Below, piece by piece: positions 43,056 through 50,488 of a stretch of DNA of 64,000 bases. A model generated the notes under the pieces. That model did not search any database. It saw only the letters and a program-made list of their open reading frames with translations, and was not told where the DNA came from. Within the stretch, counting starts at the first letter, position 1; every line of letters begins with the position of its first letter. The DNA is from Postechiella marina (GTDB taxonomy: Bacteria > Bacteroidota > Bacteroidia > Flavobacteriales > Flavobacteriaceae): positions 806,001 through 870,000 of the forward strand of contig NZ_BAABCA010000001.1 of the NCBI RefSeq assembly GCF_039538365.1, read 5' to 3'. Both the position numbers and the translations under genes were made by a program.

Positions 43056-44006
43056 ATGAATATAATACCAAGCGTTGATTTAAACGATTTTATTTCGGGA
43101 GATGAAGTAAGAAAACAAAAATTTGTTGATGCCATAGGTAAAGCCTATGAGGAAATAGGGTTTGTAGCTTTAAAAGGTCATTTTTTAAATGAAGCTCTAG
43201 TTGATAATTTATATAAAGAAGTTAAGAATTTTTTCTCTTTGCCAATAGAGACAAAACGCAAATACGAAATTGAAGGTATTGGCGGACAAAGAGGTTATGT
43301 GTCTTTTGGTAAAGAAAGTGCTAAAGGTAAAAAAGAAGGAGATTTAAAAGAGTTTTGGCATTTTGGACAATATGTAGAGAATAATGATGCATTAAAAAAA
43401 GAATACCCAGAAAATGTTACCGTAAATGAGTTGGCTGCTTTTAACACTGTTGGCAAAGAAGCTTACAAGATGTTAGAAAAAACAGCCAAATATGTTTTAC
43501 GTGCTTTATCTTTACATTTAGGATTAGAAGAAACTTATTTTGATGATTATATTTTTAATGGAAATTCCATTTTAAGACCAATTCACTACCCGCCTATTAA
43601 AGAGGAACCAAAAGAAGCTGTGCGAGCAGCTGCACATGGCGATATAAACCTAATTACCCTATTAATGGGCGCACAAGGTAAAGGCTTACAAGTGCAAAAC
43701 CACAAAGGCGAATGGATTGATGCTATTGCAGAGCAAGACGAACTTATGATAAATGTTGGCGATATGCTTTCTAGGCACACCAACAATAAACTAAAATCTA
43801 CCATACACCGTGTTGTAAACCCTCCTAAAGAGCTTTGGGGCACATCTAGATATTCTATTCCGTTTTTTATGCACCCCATAAGCGAAATGAAATTAAATGT
43901 TTTAGAAGGTTGTATAGACGACAAGAACCCAAAACAATTTGAAGACATTACTGCAGGAGAGTTCTTAAATGAAAGATTGATAGAATTAGGGCTTATAAAA
44001 AAGTAA
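43056..44006 (+). CDS. 2-oxoglutarate/Fe(II)-dependent oxygenase, isopenicillin-N-synthase family
   Basis: 316 residues. N-terminal DIOX_N-like part (IPSVDLNDFISGDEVRK, IGFVALKGHFL, GQRGYVSFGKESAKG) and C-terminal double-stranded beta-helix with the iron triad: His-Asp in AAAHGDINLITLLM and His in STIHRVVNPP, then the oxoglutarate-contacting RYSIPFFM. The family hydroxylates or desaturates many small molecules; the substrate here is unknown. First of a possible six-gene run on the plus strand, 39 bases before the next gene. Confidence 0.92.
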   Translation: MNIIPSVDLNDFISGDEVRKQKFVDAIGKAYEEIGFVALKGHFLNEALVDNLYKEVKNFFSLPIETKRKYEIEGIGGQRGYVSFGKESAKGKKEGDLKEFWHFGQYVENNDALKKEYPENVTVNELAAFNTVGKEAYKMLEKTAKYVLRALSLHLGLEETYFDDYIFNGNSILRPIHYPPIKEEPKEAVRAAAHGDINLITLLMGAQGKGLQVQNHKGEWIDAIAEQDELMINVGDMLSRHTNNKLKSTIHRVVNPPKELWGTSRYSIPFFMHPISEMKLNVLEGCIDDKNPKQFEDITAGEFLNERLIELGLIKK

Positions 44007-44045
44007 ACTTATAGAAATCTATTTTAATTTCCCTTTTTAAAAACC

Positions 44046-44375
44046 ATGGACTTACAAGATCAACTTAAAAACCTATTCCCTGACCATACACCAGATCCTG
44101 AAGCATCGAGTGTCGATTCTAAAAACACGATTTGGATGCAGGAAGACCCCATACTTTGTAAATACGAAAAGCGAAAAGGTAAACCAATTACTATTCTAGA
44201 AGGCTACACTGGTGCTAACGAAGACTTTAAAATTCTTGCTAAAGAAATCAAAACTAAACTTAGTGTTGGTGGTAGTTTTAAAGATGATAAAATTATTATT
44301 CAAGGCGATTACAGAGATAAAATCATGCAAATGCTAAAGGATAAAGGTTTTAAAGTTAAACGTGTTGGTGGCTAA
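44046..44375 (+). CDS. SUI1-family translation factor (YciH-like)
   Basis: 109 residues; SUI1/eIF1-type domain (about 35-109) with KRKGKPITILEGYTGANEDFK, LAKEIKTKLSVGGSFKDDKI and the closing IIQGDYRDKIMQMLKDKGFKVKRVGG. E. coli YciH monitors initiation fidelity. The next gene starts five bases later. Confidence 0.93.
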   Translation: MDLQDQLKNLFPDHTPDPEASSVDSKNTIWMQEDPILCKYEKRKGKPITILEGYTGANEDFKILAKEIKTKLSVGGSFKDDKIIIQGDYRDKIMQMLKDKGFKVKRVGG

Positions 44376-44380
44376 TTTAA

Positions 44381-45322
44381 ATGGATAAGCAAATTTTACA
44401 CATTACAAATGGTGGTTATTTAACTAGCTATTTAAACGAATTAAAAATTGAGGGCGAAAAACTAACCTGGCAAGAAATAATTTGCGAAGGACCAACTATT
44501 GAAACCATTCATTCTAACGAATTTATTGAGCTTAGACGAGAGTTTTTAAGTACGTTTTATAACGTAGATTTAGACTTAGACAAAGTTGAGTTTGCATTAA
44601 AACAGTTAAGTACTCCAGAGTTATATTCTGAAATTGTATTATGGTTTGAATACGATTTGTTTTGTAATATTAACATGATTGCTGTTATTAACTTACTTCG
44701 TCAAAAAAAAATTAACCTTCCGTTATATTTAGTTTGTAGTGGTAGAGTTAAAGGTGAAAAAAACTTAAAAGCATTGAGTGAATTAAATCCCAATCAGTTA
44801 TTCAATCACTATAAAAATAAAGTAAAATTAAATAAAGACGATATAGAACTAGCCGAAACCATTTGGGGTATTTATTGTGGCAAAGACCATAATTTATTAA
44901 AACCCTTTATAGTAAAAAGTTCTTCTTTTAAATATTTAAACCATTGCTTAAAAGCGCATTTAGAACGTTTTCCAGATTCTAAAAGCGGACTTAATGTTCT
45001 AGAAAAAAATATTTTAGAAATTGTAAAAAGTAACACCATAAAATCGAAACATCATTTATTAGGATATGCGCTTAATTATCAAGGTTATTATGGTTTTGGA
45101 GATATGCAATTAATAGCCATTATAGATAAGCTTGATTTGTTTTTTAAAGAGGAAAAAAATAAGCTAACTTTAAACAGAAAAGGGTTTGACGCCTTATTAG
45201 GACAGTGTAATTTTGCCAAAGAACTAAACAGCAATATGACTTATGGAGGTGTAAATACTCAAGATTTTCATTTTAATAAAAAAGAAAATAAACTTATAAA
45301 AACGATAAGAGATGCCAATTAA
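44381..45322 (+). CDS. DUF1835-type protein
   Basis: 313 residues. The N-terminus (ILHITNGGYLTSYLNEL, WQEIICEGPT) and SEIVLWFEYDLFCNINMIAVINLL fit DUF1835, a family of unknown function; the C-terminal part resembles DUF3658-like helices (NRKGFDALLGQ). No signal peptide or membrane segment. It overlaps the nucleoside phosphorylase gene by 11 bases, so they are coupled, which hints at a nucleotide-related role, but nothing in the sequence proves it. Confidence 0.78.
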   Translation: MDKQILHITNGGYLTSYLNELKIEGEKLTWQEIICEGPTIETIHSNEFIELRREFLSTFYNVDLDLDKVEFALKQLSTPELYSEIVLWFEYDLFCNINMIAVINLLRQKKINLPLYLVCSGRVKGEKNLKALSELNPNQLFNHYKNKVKLNKDDIELAETIWGIYCGKDHNLLKPFIVKSSSFKYLNHCLKAHLERFPDSKSGLNVLEKNILEIVKSNTIKSKHHLLGYALNYQGYYGFGDMQLIAIIDKLDLFFKEEKNKLTLNRKGFDALLGQCNFAKELNSNMTYGGVNTQDFHFNKKENKLIKTIRDAN

Positions 45323-46175
45323 AGAATCAGAACTAATTTTAAATCCAGATGGTAGCGTTTATCATTTAAATTTAAAACCAGAACATATAGCTAACACCAT
45401 TATTTTTGTTGGCGATCCAGATCGTATAGAAAACATAACAAAGCATTTTGATGCTATAGAATTTGAAACTCAAAAAAGAGAATTTAAAACACAAACAGGC
45501 ACTTACAAAGGCAAACGAATTTCTGTAATTTCTACAGGTATTGGTGTAGACAATATCGATATTGTTTTAAATGAACTTGATGCGCTTGTAAATATAGATT
45601 TAAAAACAAGAGAAGTAAAAGAAACCCTTACTGCGCTTAACATTATAAGAATAGGTACATCAGGTTCTTTACAAAAAGACATACCTGTTGATGCTTTTGT
45701 AATGAGCACTCAAAGTTTAGATCTAGTTGGCTTGCTACAAGCGTATTATATAGAAAAACATGGTAATTCTGTTTTAGAAAACGCTTTTATTAAGCATACA
45801 AACTGGAGTAATAAAAAAGCTTATCCCGTTGTAGTAAATGCTAGCGATACGTTAATAAAACAATTTGATAGCCCTAAAATAAATAAAGGAATAACAGCAA
45901 CTGCTGGTGGTTTTTATGGACCTCAAGGGCGTGTTTTGCGCTTAAATTTAAGCGAACCAGAATTTAATAGTAAACTAGATTCTTTTAATTATAATGGTGC
46001 AAGAATTACTAATTTAGAAATGGAAACAGCAGGTATTTATGGGCTTGCTAAGCTTTTAGGGCATAATGCCATGTCACTTAATGCTATTATAGCAAATAGA
46101 GCTAGTGGTACTTTTAGCGCCAACCCTAAACAAACAGTAGAGAACCTAATTAAATATACATTAGATAGATTATAA
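45312..46175 (+). CDS. Nucleoside phosphorylase
   Basis: 287 residues, PNP/UDP phosphorylase superfamily (uridine-phosphorylase-like): IFVGDPDRIENITKHFD, VISTGIGVDNIDIVLNELDALVN, IRIGTSGSLQKDIPVDAFVMS, and the purine/pyrimidine site GARITNLEMETAGIYGLAKLLGH. It splits nucleosides with phosphate to base and (deoxy)ribose-1-phosphate; uridine versus purine cannot be settled by eye. Followed six bases later by the binding-protein-like gene. Confidence 0.92.
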   Translation: MPIKESELILNPDGSVYHLNLKPEHIANTIIFVGDPDRIENITKHFDAIEFETQKREFKTQTGTYKGKRISVISTGIGVDNIDIVLNELDALVNIDLKTREVKETLTALNIIRIGTSGSLQKDIPVDAFVMSTQSLDLVGLLQAYYIEKHGNSVLENAFIKHTNWSNKKAYPVVVNASDTLIKQFDSPKINKGITATAGGFYGPQGRVLRLNLSEPEFNSKLDSFNYNGARITNLEMETAGIYGLAKLLGHNAMSLNAIIANRASGTFSANPKQTVENLIKYTLDRL

Positions 46176-46181
46176 TTTTTT

Positions 46182-47039
46182 ATGAAGAAAGTAAATATAG
46201 GTGGGGTTCCAGAGCATTTTAATTTAGCATGGTATCTTACCTTAAAAAATGGAGAGTATAAAAATGAAGGTATAAATTTACGTTGGAAAGATTATTATGG
46301 CGGTACGGGTGCCATGTGTAAAGCACTTCGCGAAGGCGAAATAGATATTGCTGTTATTTTAACCGAAGGCATAACAAAAGACATTATAGCTGGGAATCCT
46401 TCAAAAATTGTTCAAACGTTTGTAGAAACACCATTACATTGGGGTATTCATGTCGCTCACAAATCACCTTATAAATCTATTGAAGAATTAAAAGGAACTA
46501 AAGCTGCAATTAGTCGTTATGGTTCTGGATCGCATTTAATGGCCTATATAAATGCTCAAAATAACTCTTGGAATTTAGAAACAGATTTAAATTTTGAAGT
46601 AATAAAAAATCTTGATGGCGCTGTAGAAGGTTTAACAGCTGGCAAAGCAGATTATTTTTTATGGGAAAAATACACCACCAAACCACTTGTAGACAATGGT
46701 ACTTTTAGGCGTATAGGTAATTGCCCATCTCCTTGGCCATGTTTTGTTATTGCTGTAAGAGAAGATTTTATAAAACATAATAAAGCCGATTTAAAAACCA
46801 TTTTAAATATTATTAATAACACAACAGCAGAATTTAAGGCTATACCAAGTATTGACAAAACTATTGCTAATAGATACGAGCAACAAATTGAAGACGTACA
46901 AGAATGGCTAGACATGACCGAGTGGTCGCAAAAAAATATAGATAAAACGACTTTAATAAATGTGCAAAAACAATTATTTGCTCTAAATATAATACCAGAA
47001 ATAGTGGATTATGAAGCTTTAACATATCATTTAGATTAA
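46182..47039 (+). CDS. Cytoplasmic periplasmic-binding-protein-fold protein
   Basis: 285 residues that look like a type 2 solute-binding protein of the NMT1/THI5-like kind: NIGGVPEHFNLAWYLTLKNG, KDYYGGTGAMCKALREGEIDIAVILTEG, ISRYGSGSHLMAYINAQ, GAVEGLTAGKADYFLWEKYTT. Yet it has no signal peptide or lipobox and no ABC permease or ATPase beside it. Proteins of this fold that stay in the cytoplasm are usually enzymes (for example MqnA/MqnD or THI5-type) or ligand sensors. It lies 6 bases after the nucleoside phosphorylase. Confidence 0.75.
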   Translation: MKKVNIGGVPEHFNLAWYLTLKNGEYKNEGINLRWKDYYGGTGAMCKALREGEIDIAVILTEGITKDIIAGNPSKIVQTFVETPLHWGIHVAHKSPYKSIEELKGTKAAISRYGSGSHLMAYINAQNNSWNLETDLNFEVIKNLDGAVEGLTAGKADYFLWEKYTTKPLVDNGTFRRIGNCPSPWPCFVIAVREDFIKHNKADLKTILNIINNTTAEFKAIPSIDKTIANRYEQQIEDVQEWLDMTEWSQKNIDKTTLINVQKQLFALNIIPEIVDYEALTYHLD

Positions 47040-47108
47040 TAAACAATTGTTAAAATTAAATATGACACTTAACTATTATGTATTTTCGAAAATTATAAAA
47101 AACCAAAC

Positions 47109-48485
47109 ATGAAAAAAATTTTTATCATTGCCCTTGCTACTAGCCTTTTTGCTTGTAAAAAAGAGGCCCTAATAGATTATGCCATTATATCTGGTTCTGT
47201 ACTAAATACAGTTGGTTCAGAGTCTTTAAGTATAAACGCAATGGATCGATCTTTTACAAAAACGTTAAAAGTTGCAGAAGATGGCTCTTTTACAGACACG
47301 TTAAAAACAAAACTTAACGATTATGTATTGTATGATGGCCAAAACCCTGTGTTTCTTTATTTAAACGCAGGCGATAACATTGTTATAAATTACGATGTTA
47401 AAGATTTTAGCAATACTCTTAAAATTACAGGAGACGGTTCTAGAATTAGCAACTATTTAATAGCCAAACGTGCTATTGAAACAGATAAACTTGGCGGAAA
47501 TAGAGATTTTTTCACCTTAGATGAAGCAGCTTATAAAGAGTTATTCGATCAAATTGCTAATTCTCAAATAGAAACTTTAGAAAAAACAGCAGGTTTACCT
47601 CAAGATTATGTTGAAAAAGAAAGAAGAAATATTAATTATTTCTACTTAAACATGCTATCTGATTACGAAAGCGCTCATAAATATTACACTAGAAAACAAA
47701 CATTTAAAGTTTCTGAAGGCTTTTTAACCGAGCTTGAATCTTTAGATTATGACAATGGAGACGATTATGAAGCGTCTCAATATTATAAAAAAATAGTAAA
47801 TAGTTATTATAATAGAAAAGCAGGCGAAATTGCTAGAGACCAACAACTATCGTCTGGAGGTTTGGCTTTAATAGAAGCTTTAAGCACATCAAACCAAAAA
47901 ATTAAAAATGGCATTTTGTTTAATTATGCTAATGCAAATTTAGTTAGAGAAAGAGACCCAAAAACATTTTATGATGCATATATGGTAAACTCTAATAACG
48001 AAGAACATAAAGCTAAAATTACAGAAATTCTTAAAAAGCTAACAGCAACTAATGTTGGTGCTGCGTCTCCAAAATTTATAAATTACGAGAATAATGCTGG
48101 TGGTACAACGTCTTTAGACGATTTAAAAGGAAAGTATGTATATATTGATGTTTGGGCTACTTGGTGTGGACCTTGTATTAGAGAAATTCCTGCTTTAAAG
48201 AAAATAGAAAAACAATTTCATGGTAAAAACATTGAATTTGTAAGTATATCTATTGATAAGAAAAAAGATTATGATAAATGGAAAAAAATGATTGTAGATA
48301 AAGACCTTGGTGGTATACAGTTATTAGCAGATAACGATTGGAAATCGTCTTTTGTACAAGATTACGGTATAGAGGGTATTCCGCGTTTTATATTAATAGA
48401 TCCTAACGGAAATATTGTAAGTGCAAACGCTCCTAGACCATCAAACCCTTCTTTGATTAGTATGATTGAGAATTTAGAAATTTAA
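47109..48485 (+). CDS. TlpA/ResA-like thioredoxin-fold lipoprotein
   Basis: 458 residues. Lipobox at ATSLFACKKE (Cys16) gives an outer- or inner-membrane lipoprotein facing the periplasm. An N-terminal DUF4369-like beta region (about 25-110) and a helical middle part precede a C-terminal thioredoxin-like domain (about 315-458) with YVYIDVWATWCGPCIREIPALKK and redox pair CGPC, then IPRFILIDPNGNIVS with the cis-Pro. Likely reduces or isomerises disulfides of exported proteins. Strong terminator follows. Confidence 0.9.
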   Translation: MKKIFIIALATSLFACKKEALIDYAIISGSVLNTVGSESLSINAMDRSFTKTLKVAEDGSFTDTLKTKLNDYVLYDGQNPVFLYLNAGDNIVINYDVKDFSNTLKITGDGSRISNYLIAKRAIETDKLGGNRDFFTLDEAAYKELFDQIANSQIETLEKTAGLPQDYVEKERRNINYFYLNMLSDYESAHKYYTRKQTFKVSEGFLTELESLDYDNGDDYEASQYYKKIVNSYYNRKAGEIARDQQLSSGGLALIEALSTSNQKIKNGILFNYANANLVRERDPKTFYDAYMVNSNNEEHKAKITEILKKLTATNVGAASPKFINYENNAGGTTSLDDLKGKYVYIDVWATWCGPCIREIPALKKIEKQFHGKNIEFVSISIDKKKDYDKWKKMIVDKDLGGIQLLADNDWKSSFVQDYGIEGIPRFILIDPNGNIVSANAPRPSNPSLISMIENLEI

Positions 48486-48502
48486 TCTAATATAAAACAC
48501 GC

Positions 48503-48539
48503 AAAAAAAGCTGATTAAATTACTTTAATCAGCTTTTTT
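48503..48539. terminator. Bidirectional terminator between convergent genes
   Basis: AAAAAAAGCTGATTAAA (48503-48519), loop TTAC, then TTTAATCAGCTTTTTT (48524-48539). Perfect stem, T-runs on both strands; serves the TlpA-like gene on the plus strand and nnr on the minus strand. Confidence 0.9.
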
Positions 48540-48558
48540 GTTATATCGTATTTTTTTT

Positions 48559-50136
48559 TTAGGCCTTATCTGTTTTAGCATTCTCAGTACTTTGTTCTTG
48601 TTCTGTAACCTCTGGTGGCTGTTCTGGTTGTTTAAACAAATCCATATAAGCAGCACCTAGATACTCAACAACATGGCTTGCAATTAAACTTTGATAACCA
48701 TATTTTTCTATAGCTAAATCTGCAGATTTTCCATGTAAGTATACACCAAAAATTGTGGCAACTATGGCTCCATAGCCTTGGGCTATTAAACCTGTAATAA
48801 TGCCAGTAAGTACATCGCCACTTCCTGCGGTAGCTAAACCTGGATTACCTGTGGTGTTAACATATAATTTATCTTCGAAAACAGTAATACTATTAGCGCC
48901 TTTTATTACAATTACAAAACCATATTTTTTAGAGAATGCTTTTGTTTTATTAATTTTATCAAAATCGTTTTCCCATTTACCTATTAAACGTTCCAACTCT
49001 TTTGGATGCGGTGTTAATACAGATTGATAAGGCAGTAATTCTAATAAAGTCTTATTTTTAGCTATAATGTTTATAGCATCGGCATCTATTACCAACGGAG
49101 CTTTATTGGCTTTTAAAAACTCAGAAAGCGCATTAACCGTTTTATTTTTGGTGCCTAAACCAATGCCAATAGCTATAACATTAGGTATAATATCAAAATC
49201 TATATCTGTAATAATTTGTTTATTATTATCTGTAATAACCATGGCTTCTGGAAAAGCTGTTTGCATGGGTACATAACCACATTTAGGAACATAAGCAGAA
49301 ACTAACCCTGCTCCTGCTGCTAAAGCAGCTCTACTTGCTAAGTTTACAGCTCCTATTTTTCCGTAACTACCACCAATAATAAGGCTATGCCCCATTTCGC
49401 CTTTATGAGCAAATTTTTGTCTAGGAATATACATAGGTAAAACTTCGTGCTTTCCTATTAAATCTGCTTCAGTTATTGTGTTAAACAAAAATTCTTGGTC
49501 TAACCCAATATCTAAAACTTCCCATTGCACAGTGTATTTTGCTGTTTCGGGTAAAAAGAATACTAATTTTGGTGTGGCAAAACTTAATGTATAACCAGCA
49601 AAAACTACAGCATCTTCATCTTTTACAGCTTTATCTGTATATAATCCAGAAGGAATGTCTACAGATAAAGTGTAAGCCTTACAGTTTTTAAAATGTATAA
49701 ATAGTGCTTTAACCCAATCATCAATTGTTCTATTTAATCCAATACCAAAAACAGCATCAACTATAATGTCATCGTGATGTATTTCTGGAAAATCGTCTTC
49801 ACATTTCAATAATGTAGGCCAATCTTTGGTTACGTTTTTAATTCTATCATAATTTATTAAAAAATCTTTAGATCGCTTATCGCTACAATTAACTACGTAT
49901 GTTTTTACATTATACCCATGTGTAACTAAATGTCTAGCCAAAACCAAGCCATCGCCACCATTATTACCAATACCACAAAAAACATGAATAGGTACTTGAG
50001 CGCCTTGCATACGCATATGCATCCAATTAAAAATGCCTGTACCTGCACGTTCCATCAAGTCTGTAGACGAGATGTTTTGTTTTTTTGCGGTTAACTTATC
50101 TCCTTCATAAATTTGTTCTTTAGAAAAAATCTTCAT
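48559..50136 (-). CDS. nnr: Bifunctional NAD(P)H-hydrate repair enzyme
   Basis: 525 residues. The N-terminal YjeF epimerase domain (about 1-210: FCGIGNNGGDGLVLARHL, DIIVDAVFGIGLNR, LSVDIPSGLYTD) and the C-terminal ADP/ATP-dependent dehydratase of the ribokinase fold (about 240-500: SLIIGGSYGKIGAVNLASRAAL, VLTPHPKELERLIG, ATAGSGDVLTGIITGLIAQG) together repair hydrated NADH and NADPH. The C-terminal tail (about 505-525, PEQPPEVTEQEQSTENAK) is an acidic, low-complexity extension. Single gene. Confidence 0.96.
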   Translation of the reverse strand: MKIFSKEQIYEGDKLTAKKQNISSTDLMERAGTGIFNWMHMRMQGAQVPIHVFCGIGNNGGDGLVLARHLVTHGYNVKTYVVNCSDKRSKDFLINYDRIKNVTKDWPTLLKCEDDFPEIHHDDIIVDAVFGIGLNRTIDDWVKALFIHFKNCKAYTLSVDIPSGLYTDKAVKDEDAVVFAGYTLSFATPKLVFFLPETAKYTVQWEVLDIGLDQEFLFNTITEADLIGKHEVLPMYIPRQKFAHKGEMGHSLIIGGSYGKIGAVNLASRAALAAGAGLVSAYVPKCGYVPMQTAFPEAMVITDNNKQIITDIDFDIIPNVIAIGIGLGTKNKTVNALSEFLKANKAPLVIDADAINIIAKNKTLLELLPYQSVLTPHPKELERLIGKWENDFDKINKTKAFSKKYGFVIVIKGANSITVFEDKLYVNTTGNPGLATAGSGDVLTGIITGLIAQGYGAIVATIFGVYLHGKSADLAIEKYGYQSLIASHVVEYLGAAYMDLFKQPEQPPEVTEQEQSTENAKTDKA

Positions 50137-50275
50137 GTATTACTTATATTGTTTAATTTAAATTATTGATTTTTCAATTCTGAAATAATCTTGCTCATTT
50201 TTCGTAAAAAAAATACATTACGCATAAGAATGCTTCAAAAAATAATTTTTAGTTTTTTTATTAGCTTAAAAGTAA

Positions 50276-50283
50276 TACTTTTG
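50276..50283 (+). promoter_or_regulatory. Candidate thr operon promoter (-7 element)
   Basis: TACTTTTG, exact TAnnTTTG, 20 bases before the leader-peptide ATG at 50303. This gives a short untranslated leader like that of the his operon. No clear -33 TTTG. Confidence 0.48.
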
Positions 50284-50302
50284 ATACGTTATTTATACAA
50301 TA

Positions 50303-50407
50303 ATGAAGCATTTAAACAAAAATACTCTTACCATCTCTTCTCCAACGCTTGGAGCAACAACTTTTATTTTTGTTTCTGCTACAATTACAACCCTTTGGGG
50401 TTACTAA
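50303..50407 (+). CDS. thr operon leader peptide
   Basis: A 34-residue ORF, 81 bases before thrA, starting MKHLNKNTLTISSPTLGATT and ending ATITTLWGY. Eight of 34 residues are Thr and three are Ile, the amino acids made from the aspartokinase-homoserine dehydrogenase product. This composition, the promoter 20 bases upstream and the hairpin just downstream match a Thr/Ile leader peptide, analogous to thrL of enterobacteria. Codons 28-29 include AATTACA (50383-50389), a copy of the 3' arm of the downstream hairpin. Confidence 0.8.
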   Translation: MKHLNKNTLTISSPTLGATTFIFVSATITTLWGY

Positions 50408-50429
50408 TCTATTTTTCTTCGGACACATT

Positions 50430-50456
50430 ATGTAATTACTATAATTACATCTTCTT
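50430..50456 (+). terminator. thr attenuator hairpin (weak)
   Basis: ATGTAATTA (50430-50438), loop CTA, TAATTACAT (50442-50450), then CTTCTT. A perfect but AT-only nine-pair stem with a poor T-run, lying between the leader peptide stop and the thrA ATG. Its 5' arm (50431-50437) can instead pair with 50383-50389 inside the leader ORF. The terminator function is inferred from position and by analogy with the his leader. Other hairpins lie at 50340-50354 and 50389-50402. Confidence 0.5.
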
Positions 50457-50488
50457 AAAATATTTATTTAAACATTAATTCATTAAAA

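Noticed and set aside
42923..43135. N-terminal extension of the E1 dehydrogenase
   Set aside because: The extra 71 residues are hydrophobic and unlike E1, and overlap the divergent oxygenase gene and both promoters; 42922 is the natural start.
46182..47039. Call as MqnA or MqnD of the futalosine pathway
   Set aside because: The fold fits, but no further mqn genes are near and I see no specific motif; left as fold-level annotation.
50165..50200. 11-codon minus-strand ORF (MSKIISELKNQ) before nnr
   Set aside because: Too short, no promoter element and no hairpin; consistent with chance in AT-rich DNA.
50191..50478. 95-codon ORF before thrA
   Set aside because: Starts upstream of the promoter and reads as low-complexity Tyr/Phe/Asn/Leu without domains; the shorter Thr-rich frame with its own promoter and stop explains the region.
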